In this document: one piece after another, positions 8,404 through 17,866 of the stretch
How positions within the stretch are numbered: the stretch's first letter is position 1
Layout of the letters: the number at the start of each line of letters is the position of its first letter
Source of the DNA: Shewanella denitrificans OS217
Lineage (GTDB): Bacteria; Pseudomonadota; Gammaproteobacteria; Enterobacterales; Shewanellaceae
NCBI RefSeq assembly: GCF_000013765.1
Contig: NC_007954.1
Span: 496,001-560,000, forward strand
Length of the DNA: 64,000 nucleotides
Reading direction: 5' to 3'
The notes under the pieces: model-generated
Told to the model about the DNA's origin: nothing
What the model saw: only the letters and a program-made list of their open reading frames with translations
Database searches by the model: none
Translations under genes and position numbers: made by a program

Positions 8404-8680
8404 GGTTACGCAATGCTGTGCGGGGTGACTAAGAAGACCTTGAGCTGTGTCGAAAAAGGCGAAGATGTTTACACCTCTACAGTGTTTAAAATCCTGAATG
8501 GTCTGGAGACCAATATTGTGGCGGGGCAGCATAGTGACGCCAACCCCAGTGGGGACACTAATCTATGAGCACAGCGGTAACACTGACGTTGGACATGCGT
8601 CTGGGCGATAAAGTTATCGGTGAGCGATCATTTGCCCCGGCGACTGAGACATTTACTGTTTATGACACTGATGATTTTCT
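8404..8680 (+). pseudogene. Second hipBA remnant (partial duplicate)
   Basis: This stretch copies the 3' half of the hipB-like gene (from [10 protein letters not shown]) and the first 40 or so codons of the hipA-like gene at 2299-2570. The hipB part has lost its first 37 codons and its operators; the open frame from 8380 starts in unrelated DNA. The hipA part (ATG at 8565) diverges after TFTVYDTDDF and runs into DNA belonging to the TonB-like gene. Several substitutions (for example IRVEKG to SCVEKG) show that the copies have diverged. It is unlikely to be functional. Confidence 0.7.
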
Positions 8681-8694
8681 ACAACTCGTCCGCT

Positions 8695-9603
8695 TTAATT
8701 TTGAGTATTTACCTCAAGTTTAACCTTTAAGTTTTCTGTTTTAATTGCCTTACCATTTTCAGATTCAGCAGGTAAATAAAGCCACTTTGAAAGCGTATTA
8801 ATGGCATCAGCTTCAAACCCTCCCACTGGGCTTACATCAATCACTTTAATATCTTCAGTTCTACCTTTTTTGTTAACAGAGAAGGATAATATGACCCAAC
8901 CTGGTGATATTGCTTCAGGTGCAACTTTGTATATAGAGAAAGGTTTACTCAAATCAGTGCGATTTAACCGAGTGTTTACAGTGTCTCCAGGATACCTTGA
9001 ACTTGGTAATTCATTCATTGATTGCAGTTGCTCATGCATAAGATCTAGCAAGGCCAATGTTATGTTTATTTTTTTATTTTTATAGTGCTGAGGAAAACTC
9101 TTTTGATGCCATAGAGAAAAGTATGATTCTGCGGCATCAGGGGTTTCAAAGGCTAAAGCTGCTAATTGTGTTGTTTTCTCTTCGTTTTTTAACATGCGAT
9201 AGGCAATATACAGCTCTTTGATAATACGGGGATCATTCTCTATTTTTACAAAATTAGCCCATACCTTACTTGAACTTATGACCTGCTGATAATTTCCTCT
9301 ATCTAGACTGTTTTTCATCATATCATAGGCCCCCATTTGTGCATGGTATGATGCTATTAGCATATTATCATTAGCTAACATTGGCATTGCCGTATTCAAT
9401 ATGGTTTGCGCTTCAACAAAATCACAATTATTAAATCGATTTATTGCGGCAACGGTTTTTTGTGACACTTGGAGCGTGTAATGGGGTTTGGCTGTGTACT
9501 CAATTTGGTAACATTTACCTGGCTTTACTGTTAAGTCTACCGTCGTTGACTTACATCCTAATAAAATAAACATTAACAAAAACACATATATAATATTAAT
9601 CAT
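8695..9603 (-). CDS. Lipoprotein with TonB-type C-terminal domain
   Basis: The 302-residue protein starts with a lipoprotein signal (VFLLMFILLGC), has a helical middle of about 150 residues and ends in a TonB C-terminal fold: PGWVILSFSVNKKGRTEDIKVIDVSP, then FEADAINTLSKWLYLPA. Proteins of this kind are annotated as energy transducer TonB, but the lipid anchor and the lack of an N-terminal membrane helix and Pro-rich spacer argue against classical energy coupling. The ATG at 9603 was chosen because AAGAAGAAAACC precedes it. It stands alone beside the second hipBA remnant. Confidence 0.7.
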   Translation of the reverse strand: MINIIYVFLLMFILLGCKSTTVDLTVKPGKCYQIEYTAKPHYTLQVSQKTVAAINRFNNCDFVEAQTILNTAMPMLANDNMLIASYHAQMGAYDMMKNSLDRGNYQQVISSSKVWANFVKIENDPRIIKELYIAYRMLKNEEKTTQLAALAFETPDAAESYFSLWHQKSFPQHYKNKKINITLALLDLMHEQLQSMNELPSSRYPGDTVNTRLNRTDLSKPFSIYKVAPEAISPGWVILSFSVNKKGRTEDIKVIDVSPVGGFEADAINTLSKWLYLPAESENGKAIKTENLKVKLEVNTQN

Positions 9604-10070
9604 GGTTTTCTTCTTTGAGCCTGAATTCAGGTAATAACTACAACACTCATAGACTGGGTTAGAGGGGGCCAACGACTGAGAGTGGTGCGCTTTATCTTGC
9701 CAAAAAATAGGGTATCACTATGAGTCATTGGCAGAGGGAAGATATCAGATTTCCACTCTCTATAGAACAGGATGTTTTGCTTACCTTGATTGTAAAAACC
9801 ATCAATTTCCATCGGATTAATGGCTATTTGGATAACTAAAATACTGTAATGCTTTGGGGAATTTAATGGTCCACGTATTGTTAAATTTTCCACGGATTGA
9901 TAAATCTTGAGCGTAAGATCTATACAGCGCTAAGATTATCAAATTCAGCGCGGGTCTAACGCCTAAAAGCTTAAAGCTGAATCTCTTGTAACAGAAAAGC
10001 CCCGATCCTTAACCGTATCGGGGCTTTGTCATTTTCTGTAGCGCTCTTATTAACCCATGCTTATGGGGAG
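9604..10070. other. Gap without a convincing gene
   Basis: Short open frames exist (9627-9893 minus; 9720-9839 plus, starting MSHWQREDIRFPL) but none has a ribosome binding site or a recognisable family; they may be debris of a lost gene. Around 9857-9895 is a third, weak copy of a short repeat also found near 213-273 and 8348-8405. A strong terminator closes the gap at 9996-10027. Confidence 0.4.
9996..10027 (-). terminator. Intrinsic terminator after yqhA
   Basis: Perfect 11-bp arms AAAGCCCCGAT and ATCGGGGCTTT enclose a 10-nt loop, 44 bp after the yqhA stop. Both strands carry T-tails, so it may work in both directions. Confidence 0.85.
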
Positions 10071-10559
10071 TTATTTACGGGTGATTTTATCCAAATAGCC
10101 CATGGCGAAGGCGGATAGCACAAAGGTGATGTGAATGAGCAAATACCACATGATCTTGTCGTTAGCGATATTTTCGGCATTCATAAATACCTTTAGCAGG
10201 TGAATGGATGAAATCGCCACGATAGAGGCGGCCACCTTGTTTTTAAGGGAGCCAGCGTCCATCTTGCCAAGCCAGTTGAGTTTTTCACTGCTTTCACCCA
10301 CATCGAGTTGTGAGACGAAGTTTTCATAGCCCGAAAACATCACCATGATGAGCAGACCACCCACTAAAGTGATATCTATAAGTGACAGTGTGATAAGCAC
10401 TAAGTCCACTTCAGCTATCTCGAAGATATTGGGGATGAGATGAAAAATTTCTTGAAAGAACTTTATGCCTAAGGCAAATAAGATGAGGCTTAAGCCTAAG
10501 TAAATAGGCGCCATGATCCAGCGCGATGCGTACATCAATTTTTCAAACACTTTTTCCAT
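10071..10559 (-). CDS. yqhA: YqhA-family (UPF0114) inner-membrane protein
   Basis: The length (162 residues) and opening ([20 protein letters not shown]) match the UPF0114/YqhA family. Three to four hydrophobic helices are visible, near 15-35, 50-75, 105-125 and 135-155, along with the conserved stretch [14 protein letters not shown]. The biochemical role is not established in the family. It is a single-gene unit with a strong terminator behind it. Confidence 0.85.
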   Translation of the reverse strand: MEKVFEKLMYASRWIMAPIYLGLSLILFALGIKFFQEIFHLIPNIFEIAEVDLVLITLSLIDITLVGGLLIMVMFSGYENFVSQLDVGESSEKLNWLGKMDAGSLKNKVAASIVAISSIHLLKVFMNAENIANDKIMWYLLIHITFVLSAFAMGYLDKITRK

Positions 10560-10723
10560 AAAAAAATTAACCCTTCAGATAAAATATCGTTGCAATGAAG
10601 CGAGCTATTAACGTTAAACCCTAAGATGGGCAACTTTAACTGCGCTGATATGCAGTAGCAAGCATGATCGTCTGGCATGAGTGCTTATCTCATGGCCGCG
10701 CTTTCGCATCGGCCTTAAATTTT

Positions 10724-13012
10724 CTACTGTTTTATGGTGAGTTCAGCTACGTCTTTTCTGGCGGAAACGCGGATGCTCATCAAAAGCTGGCTGTTATCTA
10801 TGTCGGTTAAATAATCGACATTGCTGGGTAAGTCTGCAAGGATGTCAAATTTATCCTCGTTAAGCCCATAGGACCACAATTGGTTTTGTTTATTAATGCC
10901 GTAAATGACATTGTCATTTATCACGAAGCGCTGCTTTTCGGCTTCTTGGCCATCGAGTGCTTCAATCCGTTGATCTTCAACTGGCCCTGGGCGCCAAAAC
11001 CTGCCCATCTTATCCGCGTAAACCAGTTGGCCATTTTCACTTTTAAGCGCCCAATTAATGTCCTTGTCGTTAATGGTTCGAGTCTCTAAGTGGGTTAAAT
11101 TAAGCTCGGCGAATGTGAGTACCTCTTGAATACGAATAAGCACCACAGCGCGGTTGTTTTTACTGTCCCATTGGAAAAGTTGAAACACAGGGTATTCCAA
11201 TGGAAAAATCGTTTGCGTTGAATCCAGAGATACCTGAATGAGCACATCGTTAGCATTGACTAAAAGACTTTGGCCGTCAGCCGCCCAATCCATGCCATAT
11301 ATATACGTATCCATCGGGAAGTCGGTGAGTTGCTGTGAACTTTTACCGTCGGTTATCCAAAGTTGCTCTTCTCCTGAACGATCCGATTGGTATGCGATTA
11401 GCTCGCCATTGGGCTGTAATTTGGCGCTATCTTCGCCATATGTTGAGCGCTCTATTACTGAATAATCGCTGCTTGTAAGGCTTTGAGTTTGCGCCGATGA
11501 TTGTACTATTTGTGCATTTTCAATCTGCGCGGTATTGGGCTGTGAGCTCACTAGCGGGGAACTCGTTAACTGTGAGAGTGGCAAAGATACTATGTCACTG
11601 TCGTAGTGGCCTTTAATGACCAGCATACGCTTTCCATCAGGATGAAACTGGGGCTGGCCCATAGATTGATCGAGGGGCAAGCTGATGTTAGTGACTTGGC
11701 CATCAAAAGACAGGGTAAATAATTGCCTGCCGGTGCTAAAAATGAGTTGTTCCTTTAAGGGGGAGAAATTGGGGTAGATCCTCTTAAATTTTGCGATTTC
11801 TTTTGGGTATTCGATGCGGTTGCTGGAAATAAGACGGCCATCTGGTTTGAGAATTTCAATGTAATACTGACCATCTTTATGGGAACTTATCACGGCAAGC
11901 AGTTCATCTTCTGGCGAATAATCGTAGTAAATTAAATTTCCCTCATCAATCTCGTAAATATCTGTGGTTTTGTTTGCACTGACCGAGTAACGGGTCAATT
12001 TCCAACGATTAGACAGCTTTTGAAATAAGGCGATATCGTCATTATTTAGCCATTTAGGAAATTTTATTTCTGAATTTTTACACTCAACCAATACCTTTGC
12101 CGATTGAGGTGCTTGCAGTGCCTTGTGAAAATCCAAACTCATGAGCTTATAACACTGATTATCGGGCTCAGGTTTACTACAACCCCCCGTCTGAATAAAG
12201 ACCAGTTGGTTACCATCGGTAGAAAAACTATGACTTCCATATGAATCAAAGTCTTTGGTTAGTTGAGTTTCTTGCTGAGTCTTAGTGTTTTTTGCCCAGA
12301 TGTTATTGCGGCAAAACACTGCTGAATAGCGATGAAAAACCACGTACTGACCATCGGGTGAATAAATGCTCGCGAATTCTTTATTGTCTGTGGTGGTCAG
12401 TAGACGTAACTCGCCAAAGGATAATTTCGAGGGCGGCTGAGGCATAAGATACTGATAGCCGATATACGCCAAGATAATTATGCCAAAGAGGGTAAACAGC
12501 GGCATTACAGTCAGCTTTGAAGGCTTGGCGTTATCGGTTGTTGTGGCGCTCTTACTTTGATCCTTGTCGTGAGAGTGATGTTGCGCCTTGCTTTGCGTGT
12601 TGTCCTCACTCATAGCAAGGGCGTTGGTCTCACTCATAGTCGGCGTGTCGACAATATTTTCTTGAGCGGCATTGAGGGGAGGGGATTCAATATTATCGTG
12701 CCACCTAACATCACATTCAAGGCTATAACCTTGCTTTGCATGGGTCTTAATATAAACCTGAACTTTGCCATCATCACCTAGGGCTTTTCTTAATTGGGCG
12801 ATGCTTCTTTGTAATGTATTAGGTGAAACGACAGTGCCTTGCCAGACGTTCTCCAGCAATGCGTCATGACTAACCACCTTACCTTGGTTTTCAGCCAAGT
12901 AAGTGAGTACTGCCAAGGCTTTTGGAGCAATTATTTGAGATTGGTTATTTTGCGTGATTTGATTTCTGGATAAATCAATAAAAAAACCACCAATCGAATA
13001 TTGCTCTGCCAT
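10724..13012 (-). CDS. CadC-like membrane regulator with PD40 propeller
   Basis: Residues 1-105 form an OmpR/CadC-type winged helix (PKALAVLTYLAENQGKVVSHDALLENVW, then SPNTLQRSIAQLRKALGD). A Ser/Thr-rich linker, one membrane helix (about 168-189) and a large periplasmic part with TolB/PD40 repeats (SPDGQYVVFHR, STDGNQLVFIQ, HPDGKRMLVIKG, AADGQSLLV) follow. Regulators of this build bind promoters from the membrane and sense outside conditions. It faces away from two secreted PD40 proteins across a 258-bp gap, so these are its likely targets; this is inference. The 762-residue length is typical of the PD40 version. Confidence 0.85.
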   Translation of the reverse strand: MAEQYSIGGFFIDLSRNQITQNNQSQIIAPKALAVLTYLAENQGKVVSHDALLENVWQGTVVSPNTLQRSIAQLRKALGDDGKVQVYIKTHAKQGYSLECDVRWHDNIESPPLNAAQENIVDTPTMSETNALAMSEDNTQSKAQHHSHDKDQSKSATTTDNAKPSKLTVMPLFTLFGIIILAYIGYQYLMPQPPSKLSFGELRLLTTTDNKEFASIYSPDGQYVVFHRYSAVFCRNNIWAKNTKTQQETQLTKDFDSYGSHSFSTDGNQLVFIQTGGCSKPEPDNQCYKLMSLDFHKALQAPQSAKVLVECKNSEIKFPKWLNNDDIALFQKLSNRWKLTRYSVSANKTTDIYEIDEGNLIYYDYSPEDELLAVISSHKDGQYYIEILKPDGRLISSNRIEYPKEIAKFKRIYPNFSPLKEQLIFSTGRQLFTLSFDGQVTNISLPLDQSMGQPQFHPDGKRMLVIKGHYDSDIVSLPLSQLTSSPLVSSQPNTAQIENAQIVQSSAQTQSLTSSDYSVIERSTYGEDSAKLQPNGELIAYQSDRSGEEQLWITDGKSSQQLTDFPMDTYIYGMDWAADGQSLLVNANDVLIQVSLDSTQTIFPLEYPVFQLFQWDSKNNRAVVLIRIQEVLTFAELNLTHLETRTINDKDINWALKSENGQLVYADKMGRFWRPGPVEDQRIEALDGQEAEKQRFVINDNVIYGINKQNQLWSYGLNEDKFDILADLPSNVDYLTDIDNSQLLMSIRVSARKDVAELTIKQ

Positions 13013-13270
13013 AAAACCTCTATTTCGAATGAAATCTGCTGCTCAGAAGTGAGTCTAAAAAAGATGAGTCACCTTAGCACAACGCAGGGGCCTGCTGAAC
13101 ATAATTTTATAACTAATTGATAACATGTGGCTTTGAGTGAATCAGCAAGACGTCAGCTAGAAATCATCATAACTTCAAGTATTTTAAAATCGCAGGGTAT
13201 AGATTTGGCTTCTCTGTTTAATTTCACAGAGCATATCTAAATTGACGTATAGCCAGATAAGGGATCACTC

Positions 13271-14155
13271 ATGAAGCATCTTTATTTTTTTATAGTATTG
13301 CTACTCTCAATGCTTTTACTTAGCAGTAAGAGTTATAGCCAAGAGGGATTTCCAGTCCTTAAAGGCCCCTATATGGGTCAACAACCACCGGGCATGATGG
13401 CAGAACTCTTTGCACCAGGCATCATCTCGAAACAAGGCTGGGAGCTCGAAGGTGTGTTTGCTCCCGGCATGAAAGAGTTTTACTTCACTTTAGACCGCAG
13501 TGAATACACTAATGGTCCCGATAAAAAATTTAGCCCAACTGTTATCGGTTATCGTCAGCACAACAATATCTGGACTAAATACATTGAATTCCCCCGACGC
13601 GGTGAAACGGCGTTTTCCCCTGACGGCAAGCGCATGCATATGGCAGAGGGCTATAAAGACCGGATAGGCGAGGGCTGGTCAGAACGTAAAAGCCTTGGGC
13701 CTATGTTTGACCGCAAAGACTGGGGCATTATGCGTCTTACCGTGTCCTCCCAAGGTACCTATGTGTTTGACGATTATAAAAGTAAAGACGTCATTCGCAT
13801 ATCTAGGCTCAAGGACGGCAAGCGACAAGCGCCCATAAAAATGGGCCCTGCGGTCAACTCGGGCACCTATACCGCCCACCCTTTTATCGCAGCGGATGAG
13901 AGTTACCTTATTTGGGATAGTAAGCGGGAAGGCGGCTACGGGGATTCAGATCTTTATATCAGTTTTCGACAACAAGATGGCACTTGGGGCCCTGCCATCA
14001 ATATGGGCGATAAGGTCAATTCCGATAAATGGGAGGCCTACGCCAGTGTCACCTCAGACGGCAAATACATGCTGTTTAACAGAGGCGTAGATGGGCGTGA
14101 CGTCGATATTTATTGGGTGGATGCACAGATTATTGAAACCCTCAAACCCCAATAA
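13271..14155 (+). CDS. Secreted PD40 beta-propeller protein (first of a pair)
   Basis: The 294-residue protein has a signal peptide (LYFFIVLLLSMLLLSSKSYS, cut before QEG). PD40/TolB-like blades follow, seen as FSPDGKRMHMAEGY, ESYLIWDSKREGGYGDSDLYIS and TSDGKYMLFNRGVDGRDVDIYWV. It starts after AGGGATCACTC. A paralogue follows 24 bp later, and a CadC-like regulator with the same kind of propeller lies upstream in the opposite direction. No enzyme motif is visible. Binding of a ligand or protein partner in the periplasm is a guess. Confidence 0.75.
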   Translation: MKHLYFFIVLLLSMLLLSSKSYSQEGFPVLKGPYMGQQPPGMMAELFAPGIISKQGWELEGVFAPGMKEFYFTLDRSEYTNGPDKKFSPTVIGYRQHNNIWTKYIEFPRRGETAFSPDGKRMHMAEGYKDRIGEGWSERKSLGPMFDRKDWGIMRLTVSSQGTYVFDDYKSKDVIRISRLKDGKRQAPIKMGPAVNSGTYTAHPFIAADESYLIWDSKREGGYGDSDLYISFRQQDGTWGPAINMGDKVNSDKWEAYASVTSDGKYMLFNRGVDGRDVDIYWVDAQIIETLKPQ

Positions 14156-14179
14156 AAAACGAAAAAAAAAAAGGAATAA

Positions 14180-15100
14180 ATGGTGAAAACATTAACATTA
14201 TTAGTCTTATTGTGGGCGATACCGCTAACCTCAGCCGCTGCTGAAGCCAAGATTGAAGACACGATTGAAAACGCGGCTAGCTTTCCAATCTTAAAAGGTC
14301 CCTACTTTGGGCAAACACCGCCTGGGTTAACGCCTGAGGTTTTCGCGGCGGGTATTGTCTCTGTGGATGGACGATATGAAGGGGGTGTGTCTTTTTCTGC
14401 TGACTTTAATGAAATGTACTTTTCTGCAACGGTGAAAGGCCACTCTATTGTGTATTTTTCAACACTCGAAAACCAGCATTGGACTCAGCCTATCAAAGCC
14501 AATTTTACCCAAGGTAAGGTCGCGGATGAATTTAGTCCATTTGCGAGCCTTAGTGGTAACAGGATTTATTTTTCCACTTACGACTCGAGTTATCCGCTTA
14601 AAATCTGGTATGTAAACCGTTTAGATAACGCTTGGAGCAAGGCGATACTGCTGGATTCACCACTCAATAAAGAAGAAGTTATCATGTCGAGTGAAGCCCA
14701 AAACGGCGATCTGTTTTATATCAATTCGTCAAAAAGAAAAATGTATTACGCCCTTAACAACAATAACCAATTTGCCGAAGGGCAGGATGTCGGCATTGAG
14801 TATGGTTCCCACGGTTTTATTTCCCCATCTCAAGATTTCTTAGTGGTAGACGCCCATAAAGACAATGATGAAACCAAAGACAAGGATATTTACGTCTATT
14901 TTAAGCAGCAAGACGGGACATGGTCAAAACCCATCAACCTTGGGTCTACCGTCAATTCTAATTTTAGAGAAGGAAGCCCTACTATCACGCCCGATGGCAA
15001 ATATTTATTTTTCAATCGCTATGATGAGAAAAGCGGCAACCCTAATATTTACTGGGTAAGCACAGACATAATCACCGAGTTAAAGAAAACGAATTTTTAG
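14180..15100 (+). CDS. Secreted PD40 beta-propeller protein (second of a pair)
   Basis: This 306-residue paralogue of the preceding gene shares the opening FPILKGPYFGQTPPGLTPEVFAAGI and the closing TPDGKYLFFNRYDEKSGNPNIYWV. It has a signal peptide (LTLLVLLWAIPLTSAAA). Its start follows AAGGAATAA. It is probably co-transcribed with its neighbour, giving two related but diverged propellers that could act together. The molecular role is unknown. Confidence 0.75.
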   Translation: MVKTLTLLVLLWAIPLTSAAAEAKIEDTIENAASFPILKGPYFGQTPPGLTPEVFAAGIVSVDGRYEGGVSFSADFNEMYFSATVKGHSIVYFSTLENQHWTQPIKANFTQGKVADEFSPFASLSGNRIYFSTYDSSYPLKIWYVNRLDNAWSKAILLDSPLNKEEVIMSSEAQNGDLFYINSSKRKMYYALNNNNQFAEGQDVGIEYGSHGFISPSQDFLVVDAHKDNDETKDKDIYVYFKQQDGTWSKPINLGSTVNSNFREGSPTITPDGKYLFFNRYDEKSGNPNIYWVSTDIITELKKTNF

Positions 15101-15240
15101 GAGGATGACCACAAATGCAGATTTTTCATTATTGAAACGCAGGGCGTTAGCGGCAGTTGTATGAGCTAGCCATTGGATTATAGAGGGGATTCACAATGGC
15201 TGTTTATTGCGGTCTTCTGGCTATTTTTGAAGGGATATTA

Positions 15241-15519
15241 TTACGTGCTTAGTGCGTCTTCGTCTTCGAAGAAGCCTTCTTCAATCTTGGCTAATTCTTG
15301 TTGCTGTTTAAGCTTGCTGTTTTGCTGGGCAACTTCACCCTGGGCAGCTTGTCTTTCTTTAAAGCTGTGTTTTTCAGATTTAGTCAGAAATTTATAGGCT
15401 TTATCATTGGCAAGTGCATAGGCCACCACATCTTCGCCTTTTACTCTGCGCTCATCCACTCGCTGCGAGAAGCGTTCATTATCGCGGGTTTTACGCTGTT
15501 CGGCATTTAATTTGCTCAT
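15241..15519 (-). CDS. Small charged protein of unknown function
   Basis: The 92-residue protein is almost entirely charged helix (AEQRKTRDNERFSQRVDERRVKGED, then KSEKHSFKERQAAQ), with an acidic tail ending EDEDALST. The ATG at 15519 was chosen because GAGGA lies 8 nt upstream. I do not recognise a named family. The lack of hydrophobic segments suggests a cytoplasmic, perhaps nucleic-acid or ribosome-associated, protein, but nothing here proves it. Confidence 0.6.
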   Translation of the reverse strand: MSKLNAEQRKTRDNERFSQRVDERRVKGEDVVAYALANDKAYKFLTKSEKHSFKERQAAQGEVAQQNSKLKQQQELAKIEEGFFEDEDALST

Positions 15520-15720
15520 ATATCGTGTCCTCATGGGTCTATTTTATCACGGTAGGTTGTCATGACGCTCAGTTAAACAAATGTGGGCGGGTGCACATTC
15601 ATAAAGCTGGTGGCGGATCCTAGCATAAAGTTGCCGTGTTAATCTGAAACCAATGGGGTCAGAGTGACATTTATCATCTGTTCCTCCTCGCCTAATCTTT
15701 AGATGGTAAATGCTGCGTGG

Positions 15721-16446
15721 TTAATAACCGCAATGTTGGCGTTCACAAGGGATACCATCACCATCGCCATCCATTTGAGTCGTTGGGCAATTTTTGAGAT
15801 AAAAAGTGGCTTCCTCACAGGATTTCATATGGCTGCAATGGGTTTTAGCTGTTTCACAATAAAAATTGGGCTGAAGTTTTTGCACCGTGTTTTGGCTAAG
15901 CGTATTTGCATCTGACTGTAATTGGGTTGGCACTGGCTCGCTGGCATTGGCGGTGATTTTGTTAGATTGACTAAACCCATAAATCCCTAAGCTAATAAGC
16001 AATAAAGTGGTAATAATATGGCTAGCCATTTTGTTCTTCGGTGCCGTGTCGCGGCCGCTTTTGACGAGATGAAAGGCGTCTTTGCTGTGCAGAGAATTGT
16101 GCTGAGAGCTGTGATGGATAGCACTGCTATTTGTACTCAGTGCAGCCTTTGAATGGCTTTGGCTATTGACCTGAAGAGAGCTTGCTAGGATGGCAACCCC
16201 AGTAATATGAGCTCGACGGGCTCTGACTTTACCATCGGCTTGCAGCTCGCGCTCAAACTCTATGTTGTCACCGACTTTAGGCTTGCGCGCCATGTGTTTG
16301 AGGGTCGAGATATGAATAAACACATCAATATTTAACGCTTCATCCGGTTTATTATTTAATAAGCAGGTTATTTTTTGTTCTGGCTGAATAAATCCAAAGC
16401 CTTTGCCTTCATTCCAACGCACTAATGTGCCATTTTCCATGTTCAT
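15721..16446 (-). CDS. Cold-shock domain fused to membrane helix and Excalibur domain
   Basis: From the start at 16446, residues 4-68 form a cold-shock domain (GTLVRWNEGKGFGFIQPE, then DVFIHISTLKHMARKPKVGDNIEFE). A Ser/His-rich linker, a membrane helix (about 144-159) and a C-terminal Excalibur-type domain (about 196-241) with paired cysteines and the calcium-binding-like DGDGDGIPCE follow. Nucleic-acid binding inside the cell would be tied to an outside Cys-rich domain. Starts at 16479 or 16440 are possible; GGAATGGGG before 16446 decided the choice. Partner and function are unknown. Confidence 0.75.
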   Translation of the reverse strand: MNMENGTLVRWNEGKGFGFIQPEQKITCLLNNKPDEALNIDVFIHISTLKHMARKPKVGDNIEFERELQADGKVRARRAHITGVAILASSLQVNSQSHSKAALSTNSSAIHHSSQHNSLHSKDAFHLVKSGRDTAPKNKMASHIITTLLLISLGIYGFSQSNKITANASEPVPTQLQSDANTLSQNTVQKLQPNFYCETAKTHCSHMKSCEEATFYLKNCPTTQMDGDGDGIPCERQHCGY

Positions 16447-16693
16447 ATAACCCCATTCCTTTGGTTGTTTACTGCTCATTGTCGATATTGTAGCGCTAAT
16501 CCTTGATTATTAGCTTGGATATAATACACGCATAGATGTGATTAGGGTAGATACGAATAGGCGTGAACGACGACAAAGATGTAATGGGGAGGAGCCACAA
16601 AGTAGTATTAGAAGTTAGTGTTCACGTTCATATAGGGCTAAATAAATGCATCGATAGCGCCATGTGAGACGCTATTATTGGTCATCGCATTTA

Positions 16694-17773
16694 TTAATGC
16701 GTCATAAGCGCAAACGGGTCTTGGCAGTGTATTAATTGTTTCTGTAGATTGCCGTGTAACTCTGAGTGGTTATCGATTTTAGATTCTTTGACTGTGATTA
16801 ATTGAATTTTTGCACTGGGTTGACCTGTGTGTTTCACGTCTAACCAAACGGGCATCATGTTCAGTGGATTAATAAAGTAATAAGTTTTGCTGTGATGATC
16901 TGCCATATTTGTCCAACGTGTGCAGGTGGCATGGTCAGACTGTTTGGGATTAAATTGGTAAGGAATCGCACCTTTTTGCATAAAAGCGCGGGTTTGGGCC
17001 AGCACGTCTTCTGGTTGCTCTGTTTTGTCGGACAAGCTTAGGTAGAAAGCTGCATTATCGAAACTTTGGATGGGTGTATAACCCCCCATCACAGTATAAA
17101 CAGGTGTATCAATTCTAGGCTGAGTTTGGCCCCACAAGTATTGCCAATGCTTTAATATACTCAGCTGAGTTGCATAATCAGGTTCGTTAGTGACCACTTG
17201 ATATTTTGGATTTTCATAAACGCTCAACACGCCATTAGTTATTTCTATGATGCTTGAGTTTCCCGTTTTATCTGACACGGCAAGGTGAATGTGTGCTGGG
17301 ACTAACTCTCGTTCATTCCCACCTTCAGGCACTAGGTCATCCAAGATCACTAAAGTGTTATGGCGTGCATACTCAGCCACGCTTTTGGCATCGGCAAAGC
17401 AGTCTAAAATATACTGCGGCCAGCAAAGCACGCTGATATTCCTGTTATTTTGGTTAGGTTCTGCAGGCGCGTAAGTTGCGGGAGTATCGTACAGAGCATT
17501 AACCATAAGACCTTGGTCATTCATGCCATCCACAGCAGCATAACCTTGCTCGTCATCACCCATCATGGCGACTACGCTGGCATAGCTTGAACGCCACTTA
17601 AAGACGGCACTCTGTGGCAGGGCTAATGTATGCATTTGCTTGTGAGTTAGGCCTTGTTTCTCGAGTCCTTCTGTAAAACGATACAGGCTGACATTAATAG
17701 GCCTAAACCAATTCATATTCCTGCCAGTGACTGGATATTGCTCATTTAAATTATTCAGTACTCGTAAACACAT
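16694..17773 (-). CDS. Choloylglycine hydrolase / penicillin V acylase family enzyme
   Basis: The 359-residue protein begins MCLRVLNNLNEQYPVTGRNMNW. After removal of Met the N-terminal Cys2 would be the Ntn nucleophile, and the following Arg is usual for the family. Other family marks are NDQGLMVNALY, EYARHNTLV, VSDKTGNSSIIEI and VVTNEPDYATQL. These enzymes cleave linear amides such as bile salts, penicillin V or acyl-homoserine lactones, and the sequence alone does not choose between them. No signal peptide is visible. It diverges from a diguanylate cyclase 93 bp away. Confidence 0.85.
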   Translation of the reverse strand: MCLRVLNNLNEQYPVTGRNMNWFRPINVSLYRFTEGLEKQGLTHKQMHTLALPQSAVFKWRSSYASVVAMMGDDEQGYAAVDGMNDQGLMVNALYDTPATYAPAEPNQNNRNISVLCWPQYILDCFADAKSVAEYARHNTLVILDDLVPEGGNERELVPAHIHLAVSDKTGNSSIIEITNGVLSVYENPKYQVVTNEPDYATQLSILKHWQYLWGQTQPRIDTPVYTVMGGYTPIQSFDNAAFYLSLSDKTEQPEDVLAQTRAFMQKGAIPYQFNPKQSDHATCTRWTNMADHHSKTYYFINPLNMMPVWLDVKHTGQPSAKIQLITVKESKIDNHSELHGNLQKQLIHCQDPFALMTH

Positions 17774-17866
17774 ATGCTCTCCTAAATGGGTTTTTAATAA
17801 ATCATTGTTTTGATATCAAGCCAAGATGAAATAACATAAAGCTAATCAAGATGATATGGAAGTGTT

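Noticed and set aside
8340..8405. Integron attC site
   Set aside because: There is a TAAC...GTTA inverted arrangement, but no proper core pairs, no integrase and no cassette array.
9627..9893. 88-codon minus-strand open frame
   Set aside because: Composition is not protein-like, there is no start signal, and it crosses the short dispersed repeat; listed only within the gap description.
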